Assembly: GCA_019096195.1 (NCBI GenBank)
Contig: JAGTXK010000055.1
Location: 806,001-870,000, forward strand
DNA: 64,000 nt
Direction of reading: 5' to 3'
Origin: Boletus sp. NGJ
Lineage: Eukaryota > Basidiomycota > Agaricomycetes > Boletales > Boletaceae
The notes below the pieces were generated by a model, which saw only the letters and a list, made by a program, of their open reading frames with translations, did no database searches and was not told the DNA's origin. Of this stretch, positions 1 to 10,365 are shown piece by piece. Numbering within the stretch: the stretch's first letter is position 1; every line of letters begins with the position of its first letter. Made by a program: the position numbers and the translations under genes.

Positions 1-1198
1 TGGTATCAAATACATCAATATGCTCCCTAACCTCGACCTCCCTCAAGTGCCTTCCAAATGTACTCAAAAATGTGAACGCCTTCCAACAAATCTCTGACAG
101 TTGGTGCAACTTGCTCAGTAATGCAGACTGCCTTGAAAGGAGGTATGAGCGCAAGTCGAAGACAGAGATTGTGTTGGCGAGGATGAGGTCACGATAAGGT
201 TTCTTGGACGTGGATAGCAATGGCATAGAGTCATCATTGGGTGCTGGATGGATGAGACTTCCGAACCACGACATGTTCTTCTCCCTCAGAACCTGCATAA
301 AAGTAGCTTCGAGTTCGTTATATTGCTGCAGTGCATCCTCGAAGAGATTTATTCCCTCATACGAGGTTGCCAGACTTTCCTGGGATGATCTTTCTTCCTG
401 GGGCATCGCGGACAAAACCATTGTAGGCTTACCTTCAGTATAAAATACGTGCAAAAGTTCCACCCTGGCATGTGACGCTGACCTTCAGACCGCTTTAGTT
501 CTTCCTCCCTGGATGATACAGCACTATCGAGGGCAGACAGTAGTCCATCCTTGATCTTGCTTGTGAGGTCGGCCCAAACAGCAGGACTCTGCTCGCCAGC
601 AGACCAAGCGAGCTGCACGCACCTGTGAGGTATTGTGTACAACCATTCAAAAATCAAATTGACGCATGGCATTACCTGTCCCGCTTGTCAACATTGAAAT
701 CTGCTTTAATCTTGTCCAACACAGAGCCTTTCATGTTGAAGAACTTTCGGTCCACTACTTTTGTGTCTGGACGCACGACATGTACGATGAGCCATTCCTG
801 GTTCTTCTTCGGCAGGACGGATATCTGCCAGTCTTTGATCTGTTTCTTGATAGTTGTTCTGTAGACTTCATTATCCTGTACAGAAAAGTGTAGATGATAA
901 AGCTAAGTTGGAATACAATGTCACTTACTTCACACGTAACTACATATAGATTTAGGAGAGGTTTCTCGAGGAGAGCGAGCGGAACTTGAGAGGTAAGCTC
1001 GTCTCGAAGGGAGTCAAAGGCAACCAAGGTCACCTCGAGTCCTTGGATGGTGCGTATACTGGGTCGGGAAGCAGCCCTCCAGTGAATGCCGCGCAAGGGT
1101 AACTGTGAACGTAAAGCCGCAATCACTTGTTTACAGCTATCAGAGGAATGGAAGGAAGGAGGTGCAGCAAACGTCACAAGAATATGCTGGCTTGACAT
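1..1198 (-). CDS. TRS130: TRAPP II complex subunit TRAPPC10/Trs130 (5' part; runs off left edge)
   Basis: This is the N-terminal part of a TRAPPC10/Trs130 protein, a subunit of the TRAPP II tether and exchange factor that acts on Rab11/Ypt31 at the late Golgi. The first exon starts at 1198 with MSSQHILVTFAAPP. An intron near 930 joins VVTCE to DNEVYRTTIKKQIKDWQ. The stretches KKNQEWLIVHVV, DRKFFNMKGSVLDKIKADFN, REEELKRSEGQRHMPGWNF and ANTISVFDLRSYLLSRQ are characteristic of the family's N-terminal half and appear in the expected order across introns. The C-terminal region lies outside the window. The start is divergent from RRP3, leaving 162 bp for both promoters. The family assignment is firm; exact introns after position 620 are approximate. 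Confidence 0.88.
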
Positions 1199-1360
1199 TG
1201 CGAGCGATTGTCGCGTCGATGTTTGACAAAAGTACGCGCACCAAGTTCTCCTTCTGTAGTCCGGACTTGCTTGTCTGACGGTAGTGGCAAGTTGTCAACT
1301 AACTTGAATGCTCGTGGAAAAAACGAGCTCAGCCTGCGACCAAATATCTTCAAGTCCTAA

Positions 1361-2910
1361 ATGCCAACACCAGACGAAGCCAGCACGTCCACTACAAAGG
1401 CCTTCAGAGACCTTGGCCTTATCGAACCTCTCCTCCAGGCACTCGACCAGATCAACTTCAGGACACCGACCGAAATCCAACAACAAGTCCTTCCCTATGC
1501 TCTCGAAGGCCGAGATATCATCGGCGTTGCAGAAACGGGATCAGGCAAAACTGCCGCATTCGCTCTACCTATCCTACAAAAACTATGGGAGGAACCAAAG
1601 GGACTCTTTGCTTGCGTGCTCGCACCCACACGTGAGCTCGCCTACCAGATATCACAACAATTCGACTCGCTCGGAGCAGCCATGGGAGTCCGCTGCTTGG
1701 TGTTAATCGGAGGAGTGGATAAAATGCCCCAGGCCGTCGCCCTCGCGAAGCGGCCACACATTATCGTCGCAACGCCCGGTCGTCTGAATGACCATCTCCA
1801 GAGCACCAAAGGGTTTAGTCTGAGAAATCTGAGATTTTTGGTAGGCATCATCGCCTTCAGAGTGTACCGCAGTCTTATTGTTGCGTGATGAAGGTCATGG
1901 ACGAAGCTGATCGCCTTCTGGACATGGACTTTGGTGCCGATATTGACCAAATCCTCAAGGTGATACCAAAGGAGCGGATCACTTACCTCTTTTCCGCGAC
2001 AATGACTACGAAGGTTGCGAAACTGCAAAGGGCTAGTTTGTCAAATCCTGTACGAGTCGAGGTCTCGTCAAAGTGAGAACCATTCTTGTTTCTCCGCCGC
2101 ATAACTGATGTAAGGCTCTAGGTATCAAACTGTATCAACCCTGCTGCAATATTATCTTTTTGTTCCGTTAATACAGAAAGATGTTCACCTAATCTATCTG
2201 GCCAATGAGCTGGCTTCGAATTCAATCATTGTTTTCACCAGGACAGTACATGATGCTCAAAGGTACGCATACGACTTCAATTTTTTACATGTCACTTATG
2301 CCTGTCCGACCTGCAGGTTATCCATCATACTTCGTACTCTTGGGTTCCCAGCTGTTCCCCTCCATGGACAACTCAGTCAGAGTCAACGCTTAGGTGCCCT
2401 GAATAAATTTAAGACTGGAGGCAGAAAGGTTCTAGTAGCAACTGACGTTGCCAGTCGGTATGTATACCGTAGTATGACACATGTTTCACTGAGCTGACCA
2501 TTGGAGATAGTGGTCTTGATATATCATCTGTGGACGTGGTGATCAATTTTGACATCCCTACGCATTCAAAAGATTACATCCATCGTGTCGGACGCACAGC
2601 CCGTGCAGGACGCGCTGGAAAATCAATCACGATAGTCACCCAATACGATGTCGAACTACTCCAACGCATAGAAAAGGTCATTGGGAAGAAGCTCGAACTA
2701 TTCCCTATCAGCAAGGAAGAGGTGATGCTCCTGAAAGAGCGCGTAGATGAAGCTGGTCGGTTGGCTGTGAACGAGCTGAAAGAGGCGAAATCGAATGGGG
2801 GGAAGAAGCGGAGACGAGATGGTGGCGGGGGGCGAGATGACAAGGATCGAGACGATGATGTTGTTGAGGCAGGGATGCCCAGAACAAAAAAATCCAAAGG
2901 TCGCCGGTAG
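1361..2910 (+). CDS. RRP3: DEAD-box RNA helicase Rrp3/DDX47
   Basis: ATP-dependent RNA helicase needed for early pre-rRNA cleavages leading to 18S rRNA, acting in the nucleolus. Five exons, separated by introns 1841-1893, 2073-2121, 2263-2316 and 2458-2510, give 446 residues. Visible in order are the Q motif ([14 protein letters not shown] and the following Gln), Walker [28 protein letters not shown], the [14 protein letters not shown] region, ATDVASRGLD and [11 protein letters not shown]. The [20 protein letters not shown] and [18 protein letters not shown] stretches are typical of Rrp3 rather than Dbp8 or Dbp4. The C-terminus is a Lys/Arg/Asp-rich tail ([19 protein letters not shown]) suited to nucleolar targeting. 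The N-terminus before the Q motif is only about 13 residues, shorter than in many relatives. Confidence 0.95.
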
Positions 2911-3079
2911 TGGTCCAAGTGCCTTTAGGCGAAGCGACGTGTTACACATCCAGAACTTGGCATTGAATGCAGCCAACTGTTGATGGAGTCTCACTTTGTC
3001 AAAATACTGATGGTTGGGTCGCAAGATATGCACAAATTCATGTTAAAATCATGTTATGACCGGCGACACCCGAAATATG

Positions 3080-3163
3080 TGCCCCGTGGCTGAGTTGGTT
3101 ACAGCGTCCGACTGTTAGACTATCTACATCGGAAGGTCGTGAGTTCGAGCCTCACCGGGGCAG
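3080..3163 (+). tRNA. tRNA-Asn(GTT) with 10-nt intron, copy 1
   Basis: The acceptor stem TGCCCCG pairs with CGGGGCA. The D arm contains GGCTGAGTTGGTTACAGC, the anticodon stem is TCCGA/TCGGA, and the T arm is GTGAG-TTCGAGC-CTCAC. The anticodon loop holds 17 nt; removing 10 nt after position 37 (3118-3127) leaves the normal 7-nt loop CTGTTAA with anticodon GTT. The discriminator is G, and a T run starting at 3166 can end pol III transcription. Body and loop agree with fungal tRNA-Asn. Copy 2 lies 140 bp away in inverted orientation. Confidence 0.93.
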
Positions 3164-3303
3164 TCGTTTTTGCTACCCGCGAACATTTGACAGTGCAACT
3201 CTCCACAAGAGGCGCGGTGTGTTTAAAGAAGCACGAAGTAGTTGGCCGAAATGATCATACTCATCCACTGGCACGTCAATCAGTTTCCAAACCAAAAAGA
3301 GCA

Positions 3304-3387
3304 CTGCCCCAGTGAGGCTCGAACTCACGACCTTCCGATGTAGATAGTCTAACAGTCGGACGCTGTAACCAACTCAGCCATGGGGCA
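3304..3387 (-). tRNA. tRNA-Asn(GTT) with 10-nt intron, copy 2 (inverted)
   Basis: On the minus strand this copy appears to match copy 1 except at acceptor pair 7-66. The acceptor stem here is TGCCCCA with TGGGGCA, so a G-C pair in copy 1 is A-U here and pairing is kept. It has the same GTT anticodon and the same 10-nt intron (GACTATCTAC). A minus-strand T run (plus-strand AAAAA at 3294-3298) lies just past its 3' end and can terminate pol III. Both copies look functional. Confidence 0.93.
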
Positions 3388-3762
3388 CGCGATATCCTTT
3401 TCGAGAAAATTTGTACTATATGAGCAATCCAGGTTACCTTGGTCCGTACAACTCGACACGAGGTTAGAAATAGGTTAGACGGCAGTGCTAAAGCTAGAGA
3501 AACATGGCAGGTATAATGGGTAAACGGTGCTCGATCGATTCGTTGCTGGTAAATTGTCAATTACTTGACAAAAGGAGCAAATGGGGACGACGTCAATGGT
3601 TTAAACAAACTGGACAGCCCGAAGTGATAACATGAATAGTAGATTGAGTCCACGATCAGCACTCAGTGCGTTTGATCATGGCAATCCATACTTACGAATG
3701 AGTCGGAAAGAGCTCAGTCCATAAGTCGTGCACTACGACGGCTTGAATGAGATGCAAAAAAG
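3388..3762. other. Intergenic spacer between tRNA genes
   Basis: About 375 bp between the second tRNA-Asn and the tRNA-Ser. No protein-coding frame with family resemblance and no further cloverleaf was recognised. Apart from pol III flanks of the two tRNAs, nothing is seen here. Confidence 0.5.
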
Positions 3763-3851
3763 CGTCACCTGAGCGATTCGAACACTCGCGGGCAAAGCCC
3801 AACCGCTGTGCTGATAGCAGGCGATCCCGTTAACCACTCCGGCAAAGTGAC
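3763..3851 (-). tRNA. tRNA-Ser(GCT) with 7-nt intron
   Basis: Reading the minus strand, the acceptor GTCACTT pairs with AGGTGAC (one G-U). The D arm contains CCGGAGTGGTTAACGG, the anticodon stem is ATCGC/GCGGT, a long variable arm GGGC-TTT-GCCC is present, and the T arm is GAGTG-TTCGAAT-CGCTC. The long variable arm marks a class II tRNA. The 14-nt loop becomes a normal CTGCTAA loop with anticodon GCT if 7 nt (TCAGCAC) are removed after position 37. A minus-strand run of six Ts (plus-strand AAAAAA at 3756-3761) follows the 3' end. Confidence 0.85.
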
Positions 3852-4129
3852 TTGAGAACAACTCAGACATAAGTAATATTTGTGGCCAATACGGTTTTGA
3901 CTACACCAAGAAGTATCATCATAATATTATCAGCGAGTGTGAGGGCGAGATCTCAGGTGGCTAACCAAATGTTTACTAAAAGTACTTGCCCTGCAAACCT
4001 GTTGATAAAGTGCTTGAAATCTCTGGTGGACAAAGCCCTTCTCCACGGTATAGGAGTCAGCGATCGAGCCAAACGTTTGTAAGGGACTCTATAAGCGCTG
4101 ATTCCGAAATATTGCCCTACACCAGCATC

Positions 4130-5390
4130 TTACACGAATTCATTCATATACTGAATTAGTCTATCCACCTGATCTTCCGTTACTGCATTGTAGAGGGAAA
4201 TGCGGACGCCTCCAACGGACCTACAGTGTATATTTGTTATTATTACGAGTTGATACAACAGGGTAGGGAAACGCTTACCGATGGCCCTTGATCCCTTTCA
4301 TGTTTCTCTGTTCCGCGCCAGACACAAACTCTTTCAGCCTATCCTCTCCGCCAAGTACGTCAAACACGACATTCATTGTGCTGCCCGAGCCCTCTGGCAC
4401 CTTGCCTCTGAAAACCCCTCGGGCTTCCCCTTCCTTCAGGGCTGCATATAATTTCGAGGCTTTTCTGGCAGTGCATTCTCCATAATATTCGAGTGTTTTC
4501 TCCCTGGGCCGTCCATTCTGTCCCCCCACCTCCAACATTCGCTGAAGCACCAGACCTGTGATATATATCGATAGGACTGGAGGGGTGTTGTACAAGCTGC
4601 GACTGTCCACAAGATTCTTGTATGATAAACATAGTGGAATGCTGCTGTCCAATACGTTTGCCCATTCGTCTCTGACGATGATGATCGTCAACCCCGCAGG
4701 TCCAATGTTCTTTTGCGCGCCCGCATAAATGACTGCATGCTTTTCGATGCACGGGATAGGACGTGACATAAAAGAGGAGGAATAGTCTGCAACGAGCGGG
4801 GCCCCATCAGGGAGGCTGTCGAATGGGAATGAGGTAGGGCTTTCCAGATCATTATCGAATTCGACGCCGTCGACGGTCTCGTTGGCGCAATAGTATATAA
4901 GAGCTGGATCCTGCGAGAATTTATCTTTGTAGCTGTCACGATCGGGGATGTGGTTAAAAGTCTTCTTCCCGTCCTCCGAAATGGTCTGCGCGTTGATGAC
5001 AACGTTGATATCCCCTACCCCGAGCCTCTTCGCTTCTTTCATCGCCTTATCACTCCAGGAGCCGGTGATAATATAGTCCATTGCGGGCTTTTGAGCCGCG
5101 CCTCCGCGACTTTGATACCTTGCAAGCATGTTCAATACCACCGCAGAAAATTGGGCAGTTCCGCCTCCCTGGGCAAAGAGAATCTTGTAATCCTGAGGGA
5201 GCTGAAGAAGGATCCTCGTGTTCTCCTCAACCTCCCGGATGAATCTGTCGAAATTCGCTGAACGGTGCGATATCTCTGCGATACCAATACCAGTGTTTTG
5301 GAAGTTGAGCAGGCCTTTGCAGGCTTCTGTGAGGACATCCTCCGGCAGGGCCGAAGGCCCTGCACCAAAGTTAATCACTCGATCGCACAT
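4130..5390 (-). CDS. SER1: Phosphoserine aminotransferase
   Basis: PLP enzyme that converts 3-phosphohydroxypyruvate and glutamate to phosphoserine in serine biosynthesis. Two exons (5390-4279 and 4220-4130), split by an intron at 4221-4278, give 400 residues, a typical length for the family. The N-terminus VINFGAGPSALPEDVL and the LFAQGGGTAQFSAV stretch are diagnostic. The PLP lysine is in VIYAGAQKNIGPAG, about residue 215. The C-terminal exon encodes GGVRISLYNAVTEDQV, the last conserved strand-helix of the family. The first ATG fits the family N-terminus. It stands alone on the minus strand next to the tRNA patch. Confidence 0.95.
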
Positions 5391-6009
5391 GAAAAAGAGG
5401 ATGAGTTGGAGCTGAAGAATGGTGGCGAGTCGGAGAAGTTTTTTTCGCCATAAGTCAAGGGGAAATTTGATGAGTAAACGGTTCGCAGGACCAATAAGCT
5501 GTCAGGTAGATCAGGTGTCTACATGAGTCAATGTAAAGCTGCTGAACGATGCCATCACCACTTTCAGCGACATCTTCATGTAGAATGCGTTTGATACCAT
5601 GTAGTACATGGTATCAGACGCATTCCAGAATGTGCATTGCCGCAGTGTCCGTACAAGTCCAGGTCACGTAGGTAACAAGAGCCATGGGATATGTAATACC
5701 GTAGTATACCGTCAGAAAATGAAAACTTCGTAGAAGTAAGACGAACGTGCGTCGCTACTCGATATCTCGATAGCGATAGACTCAGTCAAACACGCGATAT
5801 TACGCGCTCGCATCAGGAAACGGAAAAACAAGGGGTAAGACAAAGATGACAAGGAGGATAAAGTACCAAAGTATCGTAGTGAGTTGAAAGACGACAGGGC
5901 AATGAACGATAGCGATGTCGTGTCGTGGCGACAGCGTACCTAGATGACGCGCACAATGACTCGCGCAGGCTGATTCGGTGTTCTGCCACGCTCGCTATTT
6001 CAACAAACT
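5391..6009. other. Intergenic region between SER1 start and DPP1-like stop
   Basis: About 620 bp holding the SER1 promoter and the 3' flank of the lipid phosphatase gene, both read on the minus strand. It contains a 43-bp near-perfect palindrome (separate entry). The stretch around 5755-5785 has several GATA/GATATC words but no clear element. No coding frame is supported. Confidence 0.5.
5583..5625. repeat. 43-bp near-perfect palindrome (hairpin)
   Basis: Left arm 5583-5603 and right arm 5605-5625 are 21-nt inverted repeats around a single central base. They differ at one position, which would be a G-U pair in RNA. The arms begin GAATGCGT and end in TGATACCATGTA. It lies about 200 bp upstream of SER1 on the non-coding side and outside any recognised gene. 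The symmetry could be a binding site for a dimeric regulator, a small inverted-repeat relic, or a hairpin in a transcript. Confidence 0.9.
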
Positions 6010-7625
6010 TTAACTGTGCGTTACTGGGCATGAAGTCGTGTCGATGGCTCGAGCAACTGATGGACTGTTCGAATGACTCTCGCCTTCTCTCCAGATGTCC
6101 ATCAGGTGGCCAGAGTCAGGCTTACGTACACCACCATCAATGGGCTCCGCGTGTATGCCATCCTCATTGTCGAGGAAACTCTGAGCATCCTGCGTCGTCA
6201 TAGGGAGGACGGACTCGTCGCGCGGAACACGAGGGGAATGGGGATGATGTGACGTGGGGGAAGCGAGTGAAGGGAAATATTGTCGATAGGCGAAGTATGC
6301 GACAACAAACCCTAATATGGCGCCGGCGACGACGTCTTCCCAGTGATCTAATATACACTGATGTTAATCATGAAGCAACGGGAGTCCACAAGACGCTTAC
6401 GTCTGTAATCCATTGTACGTGAAATAGCTACAAGGGTTGCACCAGCCAATGGGGTTGCGGACATCCAAACTTTGTGCTGGTAAATCATTTTAGCGGACTG
6501 GTGTTCGCCAGGGTTTTGGTTACACTTACCGCGTGGCCCTTAGTATCGAATAAGTGCATCTTGCCTGCGATATAGAAAGAAAGGAATCCCAGACCCGCAA
6601 AAGACACTACATTAATTAGGCTCAACCTTCCCAAGGAGATGCAAATATTTGGTAGACCTACGACTCGAGTGACCACTGGGGAAGCTACGCCACCCATCCA
6701 GCATAATCGACTGGTCTGTCTGTGTACAGATGGCATCGGTTGACAATCCGTAGGCTAAATCTTGAGATCCGGATATCGGAATGCAACGAGAAAGGAGGTC
6801 TAGAAACCATATGCAACCTTAATAATCGGTACTGGGAACCAGGCAATAGTTAAGCCAAACCTGGACGGGGACGACCGACGGTAATCTTGGAGAATTGTGT
6901 GACAGCACCGGTGATAGCCAGACCAAGAATCACTGGAATAATCCGTCATTTAATAGGAATCATCGTAGAGAAAAAGAAGACAACGGACAGCCAAGTGCAC
7001 TGTTATGATAGTCCCAAAAAGATCGAACAGTAATCAAGTTTGTGGCAAGCTGTATGACCAAAGGAGCCACGATGGCGATAAAGTACAGAGCGACATCCTG
7101 GGCATAATCAAGATATTTTGAGAAAAGCATGAGATGAATACGGAAACAGCACACACTGGGACGCGTTCCCGGACAGCATAACTGTTTGTGGAACGTCAGC
7201 TTCGAGGTGGTAAGGGTATGAACCAAGCTTACGGGAAAGCAATCCTAGAAGAAAATGGTTAGTAAATCCGCTATGCTCCGCAGTGATGGCGACCTACGCT
7301 TTGTCATTTACAGAAAACTCTCTTCTGAACCCATGGACAGTGTTCAAAGCAAAGAACACGACTCTGCATCAAACCCGGATGTGAGAGGGGTAGCTTCCGA
7401 TGAACAAGGACTTACGCCAAAAGTATTGTTATAATCCTAACAAACAAATCAGCATCATTATCGATTGCCTGTCGAACCCACGCACCAGTCTGGGGCATAA
7501 GATTTGAGAACTTGGAGGCGTCTCTTGGAGTCGGTCCTCTTCCTCGTGACGTTGCTCCGCGATCCCAGTTTGAACCTGCCCAAGAAGGGCGACATCACGA
7601 ACTCGTCTGCTTGGGGTGGACTCAT
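6010..7625 (-). CDS. PAP2-family lipid phosphatase (DPP1/LPP type)
   Basis: Membrane phosphatase that removes phosphate from diacylglycerol pyrophosphate, phosphatidate and related lipids. About ten short introns interrupt it. The start at 7625 (MSPPQADEFVMSPFLGR) is followed by SYAPDWIITILLAVVFFA, the first membrane segment. The three phosphatase signatures can be read: KITVGRPRPD, SFPSGHSS (split by an intron near 6650), and SRTMDYRHHWEDV with the catalytic His and Asp. Hydrophobic stretches FAGLGFLSFYIAG, TPLAGATLVAISR and VVAGAILGFVVAYF are further membrane helices. The C-terminal tail is polar and ends RAIDTTSCPVTHS. One inferred intron uses the donor GTCCGT. It is divergent from PPP4R2. 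Confidence 0.88.
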
Positions 7626-7960
7626 TCAGAAAACGTTTGAATGAGTTGTGTGCAAAGTTGCACGCCAATTGAATGTATTCGCACACCCCATGAGGTAGGC
7701 TGTTGACTCTGTCACCGTCAAGTGACTGTCATGAAATTTCTAGGCACACTATGGCTATGGACAGGCTCGTAGTATTTAAACCACAAGTCCTCGTGTACGT
7801 TTTCTTTCAGTTTCCAATCTGAGGTTTATACCCAGTTCCGAATTGTTCGACACTCTTCACCGTGTAACCTATTCGTTGCGCACTCATTGCGCATTATAAG
7901 ACTTTGACGCGTGTACTGACGCACAACACTGCCAAGCCGTTACGCAAGTCTAGTCTAAGC
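7626..7960. other. Shared upstream region of DPP1-like and PPP4R2 genes
   Basis: A 335-bp divergent spacer between the two start codons. A TTG-initiated in-frame extension upstream of the PPP4R2 ATG exists but is unlikely to be used. No recognisable regulator site was identified. Confidence 0.4.
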
Positions 7961-9091
7961 ATGTCTTCCACAGCCGAGTCCCCATACGACCTATCGAAAA
8001 GTTTTGCATGGCGTCCAGGTACACCACAGCATGTTCTGCTGCGCACCAGTCTCATAGATCACGAGCAGAGCATCAATTGGTCTTGGCCCATATTGCGTCC
8101 ACTGACATTCTCGAGCCGAAGTGGGTCCCCCATAATGCGCCGACAGTCTAATCTGACCACCCGGTAGTACGGAATGGCAACTTCTCCGGGAGATGATCAA
8201 GTACAAGATAGGCCAGGTGCGCTACAACAAACTCTTGCTTCCCGGATATTTAGTTTGTGCGTCTTTAGAATATTGCATTATTCCTTGCCGACGGTGCTCA
8301 GCCCGTGGAGCCTTCGAAGCCTGCCACGGGGGTGGTAGACAGCTCAGGGAATTTGAGGTTGCCCCCGTTTCCGCCTCGCAAGCCCAACGAAATGAACCCT
8401 CACGAAACACCCAAAGCTCGTATGAGTCAAGAGGAAGCGAACGAGACGAAGAACTGTATCTTTCGACAACTCCATGAATTCGAAGAGTGCGTTGGACGAC
8501 GTTACTCTAACCACTGATTGACAACAGTGATCCAGCAACCCGCCGTTTACCATCCAGCGGGTGTGCGAGCTTTGTGTATATCCAAAGCAACACTACAAGT
8601 TTATCGGCAAATATCTCCGTGCGATAGAGAAATCGCTTCTTGTCACATCGACTTGGGATGCATTCCCTGTGGAACTAAACCAGAACGGGTTCTCAATAGG
8701 TACATTCCCAGCTGGTTCATCACAATCCACACCCACAACTCCGATGTTTTCGCCTATTCCGTTCTTGCACGATGACGCAAGACATTCCAAATCACAAAGC
8801 CCACCACCATCACCACTTGCACTTGCTACAATGGAAATGGGTGGGGGCATGGTGTCTCTTGACGAACCGATATCGCAACGAGCGATAGGGCTCGTAGACG
8901 AACTTGACGATCCGAGTCCCGGGCATATGAGTGATCATCCAACTGCAATCACCTCCGTGACAACTGTCAGGTCGCGCCCATTCTTGGAAACACTGGAGAC
9001 CAGGTTTGTGAGAGGAAGCGGGGATCAGTCCGGAGGTGAAGAACAAAAGATGACCATAGATGAGACAGATGATAAAGAGAACAAAGTATGA
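7961..9091 (+). CDS. Protein phosphatase 4 regulatory subunit PPP4R2
   Basis: Regulatory subunit that joins the PP4 catalytic subunit in DNA-damage signalling and related nuclear functions. Five exons (7961-8018, 8069-8120, 8168-8216, 8302-8486, 8536-9091) give 299 residues. The conserved N-terminal domain reads ASTDILEPNTEWQLLREMIK, then the hallmark DNPPFTIQRVCELCVYPK (junction at 8486/8536) and KYLRAIEKSLLVTSTWD. The C-terminal half is Ser/Pro-rich with an acidic end, EEQKMTIDETDDKENKV, as usual in PPP4R2. The N-terminal half is only recovered by splicing, which supports these junctions. It converges on the FYV7-like gene with 102 bp between stops. Confidence 0.88.
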
Positions 9092-9193
9092 GGTGATTTG
9101 TTTCGAAAGTCCGCTACACACCGACAAAAAATCACTAATCCGTCGAGATATAAACACTTTCTGGCTCAGGAAAGACGCACAGTATGGTAATCT

Positions 9194-9712
9194 CTATGAG
9201 AAGTCGCGCTTAATCTTCTCAAGTAAGACGTTCATGCGTAGCTTCATGTTTGGTTGCCCCGTTTCGCGTCCCACTGTAGCTTTCTCACCCCGATCGTTGT
9301 CAGAGTGTCTGGGAGCTCTTTTGGGATGCGAAGAATCAACTTTCTGAGTGCGGAGGGGCTTGGAGGAATGAGCAATTCTCCTGAGGTCACGCAAGGACTG
9401 TTTATCATGAGGCGGTGTGGGTGACTTTCCCGGACGATTCTGAGATCTATCCGACTCAGAATCGATTTTGCTTTCATCGTGGCGATGGTTGGAGGCGCCC
9501 TCAACTATCCGATCTGTTAAGCCTTCCTTTTTCTTCTGCGCCTTCCATTTGCTGCGTATCTTGTGATCTTCGACCCAGGATTTCTTGAGTCGTTTCGCTG
9601 AGATCGAGTCAGCCTCGTCGTCGAACGCGCTTTTTGAGACATACTCACCGCGGCTCTTTGGCAGATAACGAAATGTCGGTGGTTTCTTTTTCTTCCCTTC
9701 AGTGACTGCCAT
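9194..9712 (-). CDS. FYV7/CCDC59-like rRNA-processing protein
   Basis: A single exon of 172 residues, basic and low in complexity. The N-terminus is Lys-rich (EGKKKKPPTFRYLPK), the centre holds KRLKKSWVEDHKIRSKWKA, and it ends GQPNMKLRMNVLLEKIKRDF. A basic protein with a C-terminal GQPNM...LLEKI helix matches the Fyv7/TAP26 family of small-subunit rRNA processing factors as I recall it. That match rests mainly on the last 20 residues. Position next to the translation factor eIF1 is compatible but not evidence. It could instead be another basic nucleolar protein. Confidence 0.6.
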   Translation of the reverse strand: MAVTEGKKKKPPTFRYLPKSRGEYVSKSAFDDEADSISAKRLKKSWVEDHKIRSKWKAQKKKEGLTDRIVEGASNHRHDESKIDSESDRSQNRPGKSPTPPHDKQSLRDLRRIAHSSKPLRTQKVDSSHPKRAPRHSDNDRGEKATVGRETGQPNMKLRMNVLLEKIKRDFS

Positions 9713-9861
9713 CTACAAGTTGTGACATAGCTGACTAATCACGAGATGACATTAAATTCGTCGGTTCCGTCTCGATGCAAGTGAGCGTCACTTTTTCTTC
9801 AACTCTCATCGTGTCTTCAAACATCACATCCTCTTCAGATTTATCTATTCTTCATCATCGC

Positions 9862-10365
9862 ATGAACGTGCAGAACCTGAACTCTATCGGTGAGTTAATT
9901 GACAATTTATCACCTTCAACGTGTTGGCTCACCAAGGCGCCTCTTCCAGATCCTTTTGCTGATGAGGGCGATCCTCTCGGGGGCAACCAGGACGTGGGTT
10001 CCACACAGAATTACCTTCACATCCGCATTCAACAGAGGAACGGAAGAAAGACTTTGACCACATTGCAAGGTCTCCCCAAGGGTGAGCTGATGGTTGGATT
10101 TGTGGCGATGCAGTTTCTCATCCTCTCGCAGAGTACGATCCCAAGAAACTCCTCAAAGCCTTCAAAAAGGTCCATTATCTCCACCTCAATCTTTTCATGT
10201 TCGCTTACCAAACTGCTGCAGGAGTTCGCTTGTAACGGCAACCTCGTTGACGATGAGGAGATGGGTCAGGTCATTCAGCTTCAAGGTGATCAAAGGGTCA
10301 AGATTGCAAACTTCCTCGTCGAAGAGGGCATCCCTAGGAACACTATCAAGCTGCATGGGTTCTAA
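9862..10365 (+). CDS. SUI1: Translation initiation factor eIF1
   Basis: Small factor of the 43S preinitiation complex that enforces AUG selection. Four exons (9862-9889, 9950-10081, 10132-10169, 10222-10365) give 113 residues, a normal eIF1 length. The reading is MNVQNLNSIDPFADEGD, YLHIRIQQRNGRKTLTTLQG, LPKEYDPKKLLKAFKKEFAC, VIQLQGDQRVKIANFL and the usual C-terminus IKLHGF. Exon 3 is only 38 nt. The ATG at 9862 matches the family N-terminus; the in-frame sequence upstream is leader. It is divergent from the FYV7-like gene across 149 bp. Confidence 0.96.
   Translation: MNVQNLNSIGELIDNLSPSTCWLTKAPLPDPFADEGDPLGGNQDVGSTQNYLHIRIQQRNGRKTLTTLQGLPKGELMVGFVAMQFLILSQSTIPRNSSKPSKRSIISTSIFSCSLTKLLQEFACNGNLVDDEEMGQVIQLQGDQRVKIANFLVEEGIPRNTIKLHGF

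Noticed and set aside
3276-3560. A minus-strand frame running through the second tRNA-Asn
   Set aside because: It overlaps a well-supported tRNA gene and shows no protein similarity.
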